Source: JADGNF01 sp964582085
Lineage (GTDB): Archaea > Thermoproteota > Bathyarchaeia > Bathyarchaeales > Bathycorpusculaceae
NCBI GenBank assembly: GCA_964582085.1
Contig: CAZOPV010000009.1
Span: 1-64,000 of the forward strand
DNA length: 64,000 nt
Direction: 5' to 3'
This document shows, piece after piece, positions 43,455 through 52,372 of this stretch. Position 1 is the stretch's first letter; the number at the start of each line of letters is the position of its first letter. Made by a program: the position numbers and the translations under genes. The notes below the pieces were generated by a model. It searched no databases, was not told the DNA's origin, and saw nothing but the letters and a program-made list of their open reading frames with translations.

Positions 43455-44411
43455 TCATTTTAAGATTTTTATGTAGGCGCCGCGGTTGGCTGCTTTTGCT
43501 GCAAACACTTGTCCGCCCATTTTTTTATTCAAAAACTCTTGAAGCTTGCGAGTGATTTCCTTTGTATTTTCCTTCAGGAATAAGCCGTAAAGCGCTGGTC
43601 CCCATGAACTTTGCCCGACGCCGTAGGCTCCCAGTTTTTGGAGGTATTCGATGTTTGCAACTGCTGAGGGGTTGGTGTATCGTCCATACTGGACGTTGGC
43701 GAAGTTGTCTCCTATGGTGTTTTGTATCTGGGTTAAGGCTTCCCCAAAGGTTTCAATGTTTTTTTCTGCAAGAGCAGGCAACAACTTAAGCACAATTAAC
43801 CGACATATTTTGCCTACTTCTTCGGTGGACATAGGTTTGACGTTTTTGAAAGCTGTTGCTTCCTGGTTGTTTGAGAAACCTTTTTCCACATTTGGTACCA
43901 CTACGATGAAGCGCCACTCTTCTGGGAAAGGTTGACGGAAAATTAACGGCGAAAGTAAACATTGTGGGTTTTTGGTGTTTTTTCCGCCGTCAACAACAAA
44001 TCCGCCCTTTTCAAAAATGGCTGTGCCTACACCAGTTCTTTGCATTCTGCCCATTGCTAGGGCAAGCTCTTGCACGGTGGTTTTCACATTGAAAAGTTTT
44101 GTCATGGCGGTGGCGACGGCCAGTGCTAGCTGCGTTCCTGAACCTAGGCCGCTATGCTCGGGAATTGCTTGTTTCACAGTTATCATGACGTTGGATTTGA
44201 TTTTGTATGTTTCCTTGAATTTGTTAGCGAGCATTTGCACCAAGTCAGTTTTCTCGCCGTTGATAATCATGGTTTTGGATGGTTGTGCTTCCAAAATAAC
44301 GTTTGGTTGATTTATTCCTACTCCTAATCCGCCGTATAGGCGCCCCAAATCGCCGTTTAAGTCAATTAATCCAAAGTGGAGTCGTGCGGGGGTTTTAATG
44401 TAAACTTTCAT
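43455..44411 (-). CDS. Beta-RFAP synthase
   Basis: A 318-residue GHMP-kinase-fold enzyme with PARLHFGLIDLNG at the start and the GHMP loop PEHSGLGSGTQLALAVA. It condenses 4-aminobenzoate with phosphoribosyl pyrophosphate in the first committed step of methanopterin synthesis. ATG 44411 follows GGAG by eight bases; the upstream ATG 44429 overlaps the DUF447 gene more and lacks this site. The stop is 21 bp from the DHPS-like gene. The cluster implies a tetrahydromethanopterin-type C1 carrier. Confidence 0.9.
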   Translation of the reverse strand: MKVYIKTPARLHFGLIDLNGDLGRLYGGLGVGINQPNVILEAQPSKTMIINGEKTDLVQMLANKFKETYKIKSNVMITVKQAIPEHSGLGSGTQLALAVATAMTKLFNVKTTVQELALAMGRMQRTGVGTAIFEKGGFVVDGGKNTKNPQCLLSPLIFRQPFPEEWRFIVVVPNVEKGFSNNQEATAFKNVKPMSTEEVGKICRLIVLKLLPALAEKNIETFGEALTQIQNTIGDNFANVQYGRYTNPSAVANIEYLQKLGAYGVGQSSWGPALYGLFLKENTKEITRKLQEFLNKKMGGQVFAAKAANRGAYIKILK

Positions 44412-45060
44412 TTTTGCTTCTCCAACCATTAATCATGTAATCTAAGTTGGTCATGATTTCAGTGTAGTGGGAGTTTGGAGCCACCCGTTTCACTATACTT
44501 TGGTACTCTTTGATTGTTTCTATCAATTTTGCGGCTTGTTTTTGTTGGTTAGCTGTACCTGAGAGGAATTTTTTTACTCGAGTTGCGTGGATTATTGCCT
44601 CGAGGGTAATTCCGAATGCTCTGCAGTATGTTTGGGGTACTTTTTTAGTTGTCTCTATGTGTGTTACTTTACATAGGGCTTCTGCTTTTTCCTCGTTAAG
44701 GGCTGTTATATTTAAAACCGCGACGTGGATTGTGGCGTCTGCTTTGCATAGTTTTGGCGCTTCAGTTTTTTTGTTGGGTTGAAACCATTCCGTTGGAACA
44801 GTGCCGTTTGGGTTAATTTCTTTGAAGGCGGTTCTGTAGAAAAGTTCTATGTCATTGGTGACATTTATGATTGCGCATTTTTTTGCTTCAATGTTTTTGT
44901 ATGTTGCTGAAGTTGTGTAAAGTTTGAGTGCTACGTTTTTTGGATTTTCCATGGTTACGCCTATAGGGGCGGCGGTAGGGGTTCCATCTGCGTTATAGGT
45001 GGAGACTATAGTTTCCACGATTGCACCGTGGTGGAAGCCGAAGTCTATAAGTCTAACCAT
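44395..45060 (-). CDS. DUF447 family protein
   Basis: A 221-residue protein: FGFHHGAIVETIVSTYNADG, APIGVTMENPKNVALKLYT and INVTNDIELFYRTAF. The pattern is a split-barrel FMN-binding fold. DUF447 genes travel with beta-RFAP synthase and other methanopterin genes in archaea and methylotrophic bacteria, and this one overlaps the beta-RFAP gene. The reaction is unknown. Confidence 0.85.
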   Translation of the reverse strand: MVRLIDFGFHHGAIVETIVSTYNADGTPTAAPIGVTMENPKNVALKLYTTSATYKNIEAKKCAIINVTNDIELFYRTAFKEINPNGTVPTEWFQPNKKTEAPKLCKADATIHVAVLNITALNEEKAEALCKVTHIETTKKVPQTYCRAFGITLEAIIHATRVKKFLSGTANQQKQAAKLIETIKEYQSIVKRVAPNSHYTEIMTNLDYMINGWRSKNESLH

Positions 45061-45193
45061 TAACCTAACTCCACGTCCACGTCTTCGCCTGTTTGATTTT
45101 TATTGAGGCGTATTGCTTACTTCAATCGAATGTATTTTTTCACACAGGAATAATTAAGTGTTATCAGCAAAACCGGTTTCAAGCTAGCCCTTT

Positions 45194-46798
45194 TCACGTG
45201 GGTTGAGCTTCAAAGGTGAAAAGGTATATTCTGCAGGGGTATTCTCCAAAACTGTTTTCGTATTTGAAAAGTGGCGAGTTGATGAGTATACTGTAAACTT
45301 GCTCTGCGTTGAGGGTTGAATTAAAGTAGGGATAGCGTCCTCCATATTCAAACAGCATAAGATATTTTATGTTACGCGCAGTGCATAACTCACTTAATTC
45401 ACTTATGTTAAAAGTCGGGGTGTACGCATCTGCTGGCTCTGGAGGGTACTGTGCAACTCTTTGTGACCTTGACTTTTCAGCGTATAGATAAAACCTTACA
45501 ATATCTTGGCTGAAAACGTTCACTGCGCACAGGACCACTATAGACGAATTGTCATCTAACTTTGCAACTACATAGTCGGTGGCTTCTTTAACAGGCACTT
45601 CAAAAGTACTGCGTGTACTCATCCACTGATATGTGTCTAGGCAACCGTAGGCAATTGTGGAGAGCACAAGGATCACAATTAACGCTGCCACAAATTTACT
45701 TATGTATTTTTTAGTTGTGTTCGCTGAAGCTTTTTTGGACGCTGTTTTTGCTCTGTCATAAGAGTGGGTAATAAGGTTAGAAGCTGAAATGGCCATAATT
45801 GGAAAAACAGGTACAATGTAACGCCATTCTTTGTTGCCTATTAAACTAAAGAAAACGTAGACTACAAAAAAGAAAATTAACAAATATTTGTCGGCGTACT
45901 TCCGCCGCAAGAAAAACAGAGTTAACCCCGCCAAACCCAGCCCGTAGACCAAAAAAGAAATAGGATGAAATGAGCTATACGGCCAAACCATCTCTATTAG
46001 GTAAAAAACTGGAGCAGGAAACCGCGAGCTGTACAGTAATTTGTCAGGGTTGCCCATTTGGAGTGCATAAAGCCACTGGTTTAGCATGGCTGATGAGTAA
46101 GATTGGTAGGCAAGGATTATCCAAGGCAGAGCTACAAGTATGGCTGGCAGAAATAGTATCGGGAATCTGGTCAGGTTAGTTTTTATTGAACCACGACATA
46201 AGAGGCAAATGCTAATTAGCATGGCGACGAGTGCGATTACAACTTGATACTTAGTTAGAAAACCTAAACCTAAAGTTACGCCGGTGAGCACCAGATATTT
46301 GTTTTTGTGCCTCTGCAGCCACATGAAGAATAGTAGAATTGTTGATGAAAAGAAAAAAATCAACATCGTTTCCAGCATAGTTAATCTTGCAAGCCAAACA
46401 AAGCCAGTCATAGTTCCCAGAAAGATGCTGGCGAGAAACGCTGTTTTATAATCGTACAGTCTAGTTGCGAGTTCAAATGTTACCCAAACTGAGAGAACCG
46501 CAAAAGTAACACCTAATAATCGACCAGCAAAAACGCTTACTCCAAATACTGCGAAGTAACCTGCAACTGTCACATCTGCAAGGGGTGGATAAAACATGTT
46601 AGTCTCCAAATACCGCGAGAAGAAACCGCGAAGAATAAGCAGACCACCTATGAGGTTGTTTGCCTCGTCCCAATAAAGGGTCATCTTTGCTAGATCCAGC
46701 AACAATAAAGAGGCATAGGCTACCATGAAGGTCAGCAAAAGTAGCCGCCATTTACCTATTCGCAAGGCAAGGTCTGATGAAAGACTGCGGTGCTGCAT
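45194..46798 (-). CDS. GT39/ArnT-like membrane glycosyltransferase
   Basis: A 534-residue membrane glycosyltransferase of the PMT/ArnT type, with an N-terminal catalytic loop (TLYWDEANN, metal-binding Asp/Glu after the first helix) and YPPLADVTVAGYFAVFG, followed by about ten membrane helices (to about 400) and a soluble C-terminal domain. Such enzymes move a sugar from a polyprenyl-phosphate carrier to protein or lipid outside the membrane. The acceptor is unknown. Confidence 0.85.
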   Translation of the reverse strand: MQHRSLSSDLALRIGKWRLLLLTFMVAYASLLLLDLAKMTLYWDEANNLIGGLLILRGFFSRYLETNMFYPPLADVTVAGYFAVFGVSVFAGRLLGVTFAVLSVWVTFELATRLYDYKTAFLASIFLGTMTGFVWLARLTMLETMLIFFFSSTILLFFMWLQRHKNKYLVLTGVTLGLGFLTKYQVVIALVAMLISICLLCRGSIKTNLTRFPILFLPAILVALPWIILAYQSYSSAMLNQWLYALQMGNPDKLLYSSRFPAPVFYLIEMVWPYSSFHPISFLVYGLGLAGLTLFFLRRKYADKYLLIFFFVVYVFFSLIGNKEWRYIVPVFPIMAISASNLITHSYDRAKTASKKASANTTKKYISKFVAALIVILVLSTIAYGCLDTYQWMSTRSTFEVPVKEATDYVVAKLDDNSSIVVLCAVNVFSQDIVRFYLYAEKSRSQRVAQYPPEPADAYTPTFNISELSELCTARNIKYLMLFEYGGRYPYFNSTLNAEQVYSILINSPLFKYENSFGEYPCRIYLFTFEAQPT

Positions 46799-47045
46799 TA
46801 TCTTCCACCGTACACTTCTCTCTTAAACAGTTAAGATGTCTCCCTTCTATCTTGGAAAACTAGAGACGGCTATTTTGTGATGTAGAACATATTTATCTTT
46901 TAAAATTTTCGTTATACCGTTGTTTTTGCGGAGTTTACGTTAATAAATAAAAAAATAGTGTATCTTTAAAAGTTAAATTCGTTTATTATGGCGGACGGTT
47001 TTTATAGACGGCTAGAGCAAAGGAAAGAAAAGGAAGCGACTTTCA

Positions 47046-47687
47046 GTGACTATAACTGTTGACGACGCGGGCAGCGGTGATTTGCTTTTCGGTGTGGTAA
47101 TCGGTGCCTATCGGAATGAAACACAAGAATTCACTTACGACCTCATAGATGTAAAGTTTTTTCAGCAAGGCCTTTTTCAGAAAAAAGAGTACCTGAATGA
47201 AACTTCAAAAGTTGTGTGTAAACTCCTAAACAAGTTAGGGGTTAATCCTGACGAAGAGATACATATTTGCCAAGGATACATATTTGACAAGGCTATGGAA
47301 GAACTTCAAAAACAATACGGCGAAGCACGGGTTCACCGCATCAAAGTCAGTGGTGAACCTCAACGTTTAGTTGAAATAGCTTACCTTGACGAGATTCGTA
47401 ACCTGGGGTATGAACCGTTACCTGAGCGGGATGAGAAGAGGGCGAAAAATTTTTTTCATATGATGCGGTGGCTAAAAGCAAAACCTGATATGGTCAAATA
47501 TGCTAAAACGGGTTGGCCACGTTTAGCGCGTTATCACATATTTAATAATGGTAAGAAAAAGCGTAAACTAACTTACATGGCAATTTGTGCAAGTTGTGGT
47601 AAGGAATGCATCGTGCCATTTAAGCCTATTAAAAACCGTTCTGTTTATTGTCACAATTGCTGGGTAAAACAGAAAAATCTAATTTGA
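47046..47687 (+). CDS. Conserved RNase H-fold-like protein with zinc ribbon
   Basis: A 213-residue protein. The start MTITVDDAGSGDLLFGVVIG recalls the DEAGRGPL motif of RNase HII and could supply a catalytic Asp pair. A middle region (EIHICQGYIFDKAMEELQKQ, KRAKNFFHMMRWLK) follows, then a treble-clef-like CASCGKECIVPFKP...YCHNCW knuckle. The central TGWPRLARY segment is very distinctive. It is conserved in TACK archaea as far as I recall, but has no established function. A nuclease or nucleic-acid-binding role is inferred. GTG start. Confidence 0.6.
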   Translation: MTITVDDAGSGDLLFGVVIGAYRNETQEFTYDLIDVKFFQQGLFQKKEYLNETSKVVCKLLNKLGVNPDEEIHICQGYIFDKAMEELQKQYGEARVHRIKVSGEPQRLVEIAYLDEIRNLGYEPLPERDEKRAKNFFHMMRWLKAKPDMVKYAKTGWPRLARYHIFNNGKKKRKLTYMAICASCGKECIVPFKPIKNRSVYCHNCWVKQKNLI

Positions 47688-47842
47688 AAGCTGCACATGC
47701 AGAGTTTAGTGTTTCTGTATTTGTACGGTTATAGAATTGATTTAAGTTGATTTTGTATTTTTGCCGCTTGGAGAAAAAGTTCATTTTGAACATTGTCGAA
47801 GTTCATTGTCTAATTGGAGGGGATACGTGGAACTGCTGTGTC

Positions 47843-49630
47843 TCAGTTATGTTTAGCGGAGGCATCTGCGTGTAACAGTGGGGATGCGGTTTCAGAACTC
47901 AGTTCTTTTGTAACTATGAAAGACATGTCTATTGGAACTGTGACGTAGATGGTTGTGCCCTTGCCGACTGTGCTTTCTGCAAAAATTTCTCCGCCGTGTG
48001 CTTTCACGATACGTTTGCAAATTGATAAACCAAAACCCATGCCCTTTGCTTTAGTAGTAAAAAGAGGCGTCCAAAGCTTGCTGAGCGTTTCTTGGGACAT
48101 GCCAATGCCTGTATCTGTGAAGCTGAATTTTAAACTTCTATCGCAAACTTGAGTTTTCACCGTTAAAGTTCCGCCATGGGGCATAGCATCAAAGGCGTTT
48201 TTGATTACGTTTACAAAAACTCTGCTCATTTTATGCGTATCTACATTTAAAACAGGTTCTTCCTCGGTTAAATCTACAATTGTAATATTTGAGGGCTTTT
48301 TCAAAATTGAAAGTGCGTTTACGAGTAATCTTTTTGGAGTGGTTGACCCTAAGATTAGTTTTACTTCTCGTGAATAATCCAAAAGGTCATCGATAATTTT
48401 ACTGGAGTAGTCGATGCTTCTGTTGATGGTTCCGAAAATTTCTTCCCCTTCGTCGTCCAGTTTACCAGCGTATTTAAGTTTAATGTAGTAAGTTGCTGCG
48501 CGGATGCTCGTGAGGGGGTTACGTAGGTCATGCCCAATCATGCCGGCTAACTCGCCAATGGCAGCAAACTTTTCTGCTTTGACAAGCTGCGTCTCCATTT
48601 CTTTGCGGTAAGTTAAGTCATGGAAAATACAAGTTACACCTAACTTGTTGCCACGCTTACTTCTTACAACAGAACCTGAAAAGGCAACAGTTTTTTCTTC
48701 ACCGGCTTTTGTTTTAAACGTTGCTTCAAGATTGTGGATTTTGCCGTCCTGTTGAATAGCTTCCAAAGCGTTTAAGAATGTTTTGTCGGAACTCAAAAAA
48801 CCCAGAGATTGCCCAATAATTTCTTTTTCGCTATAGCCAAAAAAATCTTTGAAAGCCTTATTCACACGGACTATTTTACTGTCGAAATCTACTATAACCA
48901 AGGGGTCAGGCATTGCCGAGATTATGGATTCCGCAATTGTGTCTGGGCTCAGGCGCAGCAATTCATACTTCCACATGGCGTAAACAATGAAGGCGCTAAA
49001 AAAACTGGTAACAATATGACCAACACGTGGAATATCAATGTTTAATAAAGGATACACCGCGTTTATGCATATTGCCAGAGTAACAGGGACTGAAACGCCC
49101 AACATCATAAACTTCACTTGTGATTTTTTTGCATCATTTGCCTTATGGTAGAAGTGTGAAAACAAAACTAAGGATAGAAGACCTAACAGGAAAAACCATG
49201 TAATACCAGCGGCTAGGATCCAAGAACCCAAGGCGGCAGTGTAATCATAACCCCAAAATTTTAATACTGGAGGTAAAGAAATCAAATTCGTGTTTAAATC
49301 AACCAAAAAAAAGACTAAAGCTGGCCCATAAAGAAGCAAATAAGAAAAGTTCTTTTTTAAAAAGCTGTTTCCAGTAAAGGCAAGGGTAAAATGGAAAACA
49401 GAAGCTATCAAAAATGGCCAAAGTGAATACATTTTGCTCCAAAAGTAAGCCGTTTCACTGTTAGTTGCTTGTGCTAACATGAACCCTACAAAAGACAGGT
49501 AACCGTTAATTAGAAGTACCTGTGCTAACAGTCTGTTCAAAAGTTCTTTTCGGCTTAAAGAATAGACAAGCATACCTAAAAAGGAAGAGAAGATACTTGC
49601 AGAAAAAGAAAGCCAAGCGAAAGCACTCAT
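47843..49630 (-). CDS. 7TM sensor histidine kinase with PAS domain
   Basis: A 595-residue kinase. Seven or eight helices fill about 1-225 (7TM-sensor type). A PAS domain (about 235-345) includes VRVNKAFKDFFGYSEKEIIG. HisKA carries the phospho-His in MIGHDLRNPLTSIRAA. HATPase has VNVIKNAFDAMPHGG as N-box, FTDTGIGM as G1 and MGFGLSICKRIVKAHGG as G2. No receiver is attached. Candidate partners in the window are the REC-TrmB protein (52373-53587) and the single receiver (27317-27787). Confidence 0.9.
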   Translation of the reverse strand: MSAFAWLSFSASIFSSFLGMLVYSLSRKELLNRLLAQVLLINGYLSFVGFMLAQATNSETAYFWSKMYSLWPFLIASVFHFTLAFTGNSFLKKNFSYLLLYGPALVFFLVDLNTNLISLPPVLKFWGYDYTAALGSWILAAGITWFFLLGLLSLVLFSHFYHKANDAKKSQVKFMMLGVSVPVTLAICINAVYPLLNIDIPRVGHIVTSFFSAFIVYAMWKYELLRLSPDTIAESIISAMPDPLVIVDFDSKIVRVNKAFKDFFGYSEKEIIGQSLGFLSSDKTFLNALEAIQQDGKIHNLEATFKTKAGEEKTVAFSGSVVRSKRGNKLGVTCIFHDLTYRKEMETQLVKAEKFAAIGELAGMIGHDLRNPLTSIRAATYYIKLKYAGKLDDEGEEIFGTINRSIDYSSKIIDDLLDYSREVKLILGSTTPKRLLVNALSILKKPSNITIVDLTEEEPVLNVDTHKMSRVFVNVIKNAFDAMPHGGTLTVKTQVCDRSLKFSFTDTGIGMSQETLSKLWTPLFTTKAKGMGFGLSICKRIVKAHGGEIFAESTVGKGTTIYVTVPIDMSFIVTKELSSETASPLLHADASAKHN

Positions 49631-49760
49631 TTGTTTCCTTCCAATTTCGTAAACACGTTCTTATTAGACGCCTTTTTGGCGCATTTTGTTTGAATTATTG
49701 AGTTACGGTTAAAATTTTTGACTTATAAAAAGTATGAAAAAAAGGTATATATTGTAAAGC

Positions 49761-49786
49761 AAGACTCAAACTACGAGTCTTTGAGT
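49761..49786. promoter_or_regulatory. Overlapping inverted repeats upstream of trmY
   Basis: AAGACTC (49761-49767) pairs with GAGTCTT (49775-49781), and ACTCAAA (49764-49770) pairs with TTTGAGT (49780-49786). The two repeats overlap, so only one can form at a time. A TATA-like GTATATATTG (49745-49754) predicts transcription start near 49775, inside them. Confidence 0.4.
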
Positions 49787-49849
49787 AACTTCCTAAGTAG
49801 ACGGGCAAACATTATTAGTCTTTACGTGTAAAGTTGGCTGGGGTTTAAT

Positions 49850-50428
49850 TTGCGCGAGTTCCTTTTGTATTCTCGTGTCGGCAAAACTGATTCTCACTGG
49901 TCAAATCTGCATGATGCAGGAAGACTCGACATAGTCTATGAATGCATAGTTACAAGCTTGTTTCTTTCCCACGGAATACGCAAAGACGTCGCCTTCAACG
50001 CTGTTCTCAACGGTCCACCTACTCCACCGGTGCATCTGCAGATTAACGGTGTACGACTCTACGATGTACGTACTGACATAGGCACATGGGAGACAATCCT
50101 AAAAAAAGTACTCAGTGGCAAAACGCACCCCGGGATAACTGTCTCTAAGACAAGTTTTGAAGCTCTACTTAAGACGAAAGCTGAAGTAGCTTCTATTTAC
50201 GTGTTAGAAGAGGGAGGTAAAAACGCAGCTGAGATCGAATTAGGACCAAACCCCGTCTTCGTACTAGGTGACCACGTAGGTTTACCTAAAAAGGTTGAAA
50301 GTTTTGCGTTGCGGTTTGGGGAAAAAATTAGCCTCGGCAAAACGCCTTACCTTGCTGCCTCATGCATAACGGTTCTAAATTATTTGCTGGATACTAGGCA
50401 AAAAGTGAGCGGAACAATTCATCAGTGA
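49850..50428 (+). CDS. trmY: tRNA pseudouridine-54 N1-methyltransferase
   Basis: A 192-residue SPOUT methyltransferase of the TrmY (DUF358) family: REFLLYSRVGKTDSHW at the start, LHDAGRLDIVYEC, GPPTPPVHLQING and the knotted C-terminus FVLGDHVGLPKK. It methylates pseudouridine 54 in the T-loop of archaeal tRNAs to m1-pseudouridine, which stabilises the elbow. Start TTG 49850. Its last bases overlap the convergent thiL gene by 7 bp. Confidence 0.92.
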   Translation: MREFLLYSRVGKTDSHWSNLHDAGRLDIVYECIVTSLFLSHGIRKDVAFNAVLNGPPTPPVHLQINGVRLYDVRTDIGTWETILKKVLSGKTHPGITVSKTSFEALLKTKAEVASIYVLEEGGKNAAEIELGPNPVFVLGDHVGLPKKVESFALRFGEKISLGKTPYLAASCITVLNYLLDTRQKVSGTIHQ

Positions 50429-51441
50429 CGCTTGAAGTGCTCCCAGCCTCGGGGTTCAATTAAGCGTTTTTTGCCGTCAACGTCTAGCAAAACCTGCAAA
50501 TCCCGAGTTACTTTTCCGATAGGCAACAACTTGCCACCGACTGCTTCCACTGCAGCTTCTGCGTCTACCCACCTACTTGGGTTTACGGTGACTATTAACT
50601 CATATTCTTCTCCTCCATAAAGAGCCAATTCATATGCGTCTAACCCGTTGAAATCGGCAAAACATTTAACTTCGCTTGCCACAGGCAACGCTGAAATCAT
50701 AAATCCAACCTTACTTAACCTTGACAACTCATGCAGGCTCCAAGCTAATCCATCACTGCTGTCAATTGAAGCGGTAACGGCGCTTGCGTGTTTCAGAGCT
50801 AAACCTTCACTTAACCTTGCTTGAGGCATGAAAACTGAGCTCACAAGAACCTGACGTAAACTCTCCGACGCTGCATACCCATTCAGAAGAAGCTGTAGCC
50901 CAGCGGCAGACTTGCCGAAAAAACCCGTGACCGCCACGATATCTCCGACCTTGGCGCCACTTCGCAACATTAAGGTGTCCTTTTTTGTGGTCCCAAAGAG
51001 ATTCACGCTAATTATAAGGTCGGATGCTTCACCTGTGTCGCCGCCCACGATGTATGCGCCATACTGTCGGGCGCCAGCGTTCAACCCTTTTGCGATTTCT
51101 TCTACATCTCCATGGAGCAGTTGCGTCGGCAATCCTAACGAAACCAAGACAGCCTTCGGAGCCACACCTTTCGCTGCGAAATCACTTACATTCATAACTA
51201 CTGCCTTACGAGCGGCCTGCCACAAACTCATACCGCGGGGAACATCCGTTTTATCCACCAACATATCCGCCTTCAAAACAGCAACCTCACCCTCCCCTGC
51301 AAGGGTAACTGCTGAAACATCGTCCCCAAAAGGCACAAGCAAATCAGGCATAGGCTCAAAAAACCGCCGCATAATCTCAATTACTTTGCGCTCGCCCAGA
51401 AACCGTACATCACTTGAACTGCCACGTCGCTTACTCAACAT
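50422..51441 (-). CDS. thiL: Thiamine-monophosphate kinase
   Basis: A 339-residue ThiL. Motifs in order are PFGDDVSAV, VLKADMLVDKTDVPRGM, KAVVMNVSDFAAKG with the metal-binding Asp, YIVGGDTGEASDL and VTASIDSSDGLAWSL. It phosphorylates thiamine monophosphate to the coenzyme. The window shows no other thiamine genes. It diverges from tRNA-Thr and overlaps trmY tail to tail. Confidence 0.93.
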   Translation of the reverse strand: MLSKRRGSSSDVRFLGERKVIEIMRRFFEPMPDLLVPFGDDVSAVTLAGEGEVAVLKADMLVDKTDVPRGMSLWQAARKAVVMNVSDFAAKGVAPKAVLVSLGLPTQLLHGDVEEIAKGLNAGARQYGAYIVGGDTGEASDLIISVNLFGTTKKDTLMLRSGAKVGDIVAVTGFFGKSAAGLQLLLNGYAASESLRQVLVSSVFMPQARLSEGLALKHASAVTASIDSSDGLAWSLHELSRLSKVGFMISALPVASEVKCFADFNGLDAYELALYGGEEYELIVTVNPSRWVDAEAAVEAVGGKLLPIGKVTRDLQVLLDVDGKKRLIEPRGWEHFKRH

Positions 51442-51576
51442 GCAACACCCACAAGGAAAAACATCCGACTATCAAAGTTAGTTTAATCGCAAGCACATTT
51501 AAAACTGACGCAAAAAAAGCCGCGGTGGCGCTTAACATTTAAAAATGCCAACTACAACACCATAAACCAATGTTGC

Positions 51577-51653
51577 GCCTCGATAGCTCAGCCCAGCAGA
51601 GCGGCTGCCTCGTAAGCAGCAGGCCGCGGGAGCAAAGCCCGCTCGAGGCTCCA
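51577..51653 (+). tRNA. tRNA-Thr (anticodon CGT), unusual elbow
   Basis: A full cloverleaf: acceptor GCCTCGA (51577-51583) with TCGAGGC (51643-51649), D-stem GCTC/GAGC, anticodon stem GCTGC/GCAGC around CTCGTAA, T-stem GCGGG/CCCGC, and encoded TCCA. Anticodon CGT and the U73 discriminator with G1-C72, C2-G71 fit archaeal tRNA-Thr. The T-loop reads AGCAAAG rather than TTCAAAG, and the D-loop has AG where GG (18-19) is expected. G19-C56 is kept, but 18-55 and 54-58 cannot form the normal pairs. Confidence 0.8.
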
Positions 51654-51677
51654 ATGTTATTTTCTGAAATTTACAAT

Positions 51678-51911
51678 CTATTCTTCTGCGGGGATCTCTT
51701 CGTCTTCTGCCTTTTTTGGAGGTTTATCGGTTAAAAGCGTGTACTTACGTGCGTTACAGTCAACCATTTCATTTTCAAAGAGTTTACGCAGTGACCGGAA
51801 TATTTTTTTGGCAGGTTGCCCTGTTTGATCAGCGATTTCTTGGAGAGTTAATCCTGCTTGGTTGCTTTTCAGTAAAGCTATGACTTGCTCATCGACTTTG
51901 TTAAGTTTCAT
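51678..51911 (-). CDS. Small winged-helix protein
   Basis: A 77-residue single winged helix: KVDEQVIALLKSNQAGLTLQ, EIADQTGQPAKKIFRSLRKL as recognition helix, and FENEMVDCNARKYTLL as wing, then a disordered acidic tail. It lies between two tRNA genes. The target is unknown. Confidence 0.7.
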   Translation of the reverse strand: MKLNKVDEQVIALLKSNQAGLTLQEIADQTGQPAKKIFRSLRKLFENEMVDCNARKYTLLTDKPPKKAEDEEIPAEE

Positions 51912-52191
51912 CTTTTATCCTCCCTTATGTTTCTTGTTTTTTATGTTGGGTGTAGTTTTTCAATTTTTTGGTAAATAACCCAAGTTTCACAAATTTACTT
52001 CGTTAAACCCCAAACTGACAAAGACTGCTTATTGGAAATTTAACTGATTGACTCCTTGGACTTAAAAGAAAACTAGATTCTAAGTGACCACTTCTTTATT
52101 TTATTATAGAACAAGAGAATTCATTGGCTTGGTTTTCTAAGAGCATAGGTAAAAATATATTCTTAGAATTTTATTATGTGGATTTCACAGT

Positions 52192-52289
52192 GGGTCCGTG
52201 GCGCAGCACGGATAGCGCGTCAGCCTTCTATCACCCATAGGGTGTAAGACAGCTGAATGCCCTGGGTTCAAATCCCAGCGGACCCGCCA
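52192..52289 (+). tRNA. tRNA-Arg (anticodon TCT) with a 20-nt intron
   Basis: Acceptor GGGTCCG/CGGACCC, D-stem GCGC/GCGC with normal GG in the loop, anticodon stem TCAGC/GCTGA, and T-loop TTCAAAT in stem CTGGG/CCCAG. Discriminator G and encoded CCA follow. The anticodon TCT is followed by A37. A 20-nt intron (52231-52250), itself a hairpin CACCC-ATA-GGGTG, interrupts 37/38. The predicted bulge-helix-bulge has a central helix with one C-T mismatch, so the site is relaxed. Confidence 0.9.
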
Positions 52290-52372
52290 CCTTTTGGGTT
52301 CAGAACTTTTTATGATGTACCAGGCCAGGTCTTTGTACTTTTATTTTTTGAATCAAACTTTTGAGGAATAAA

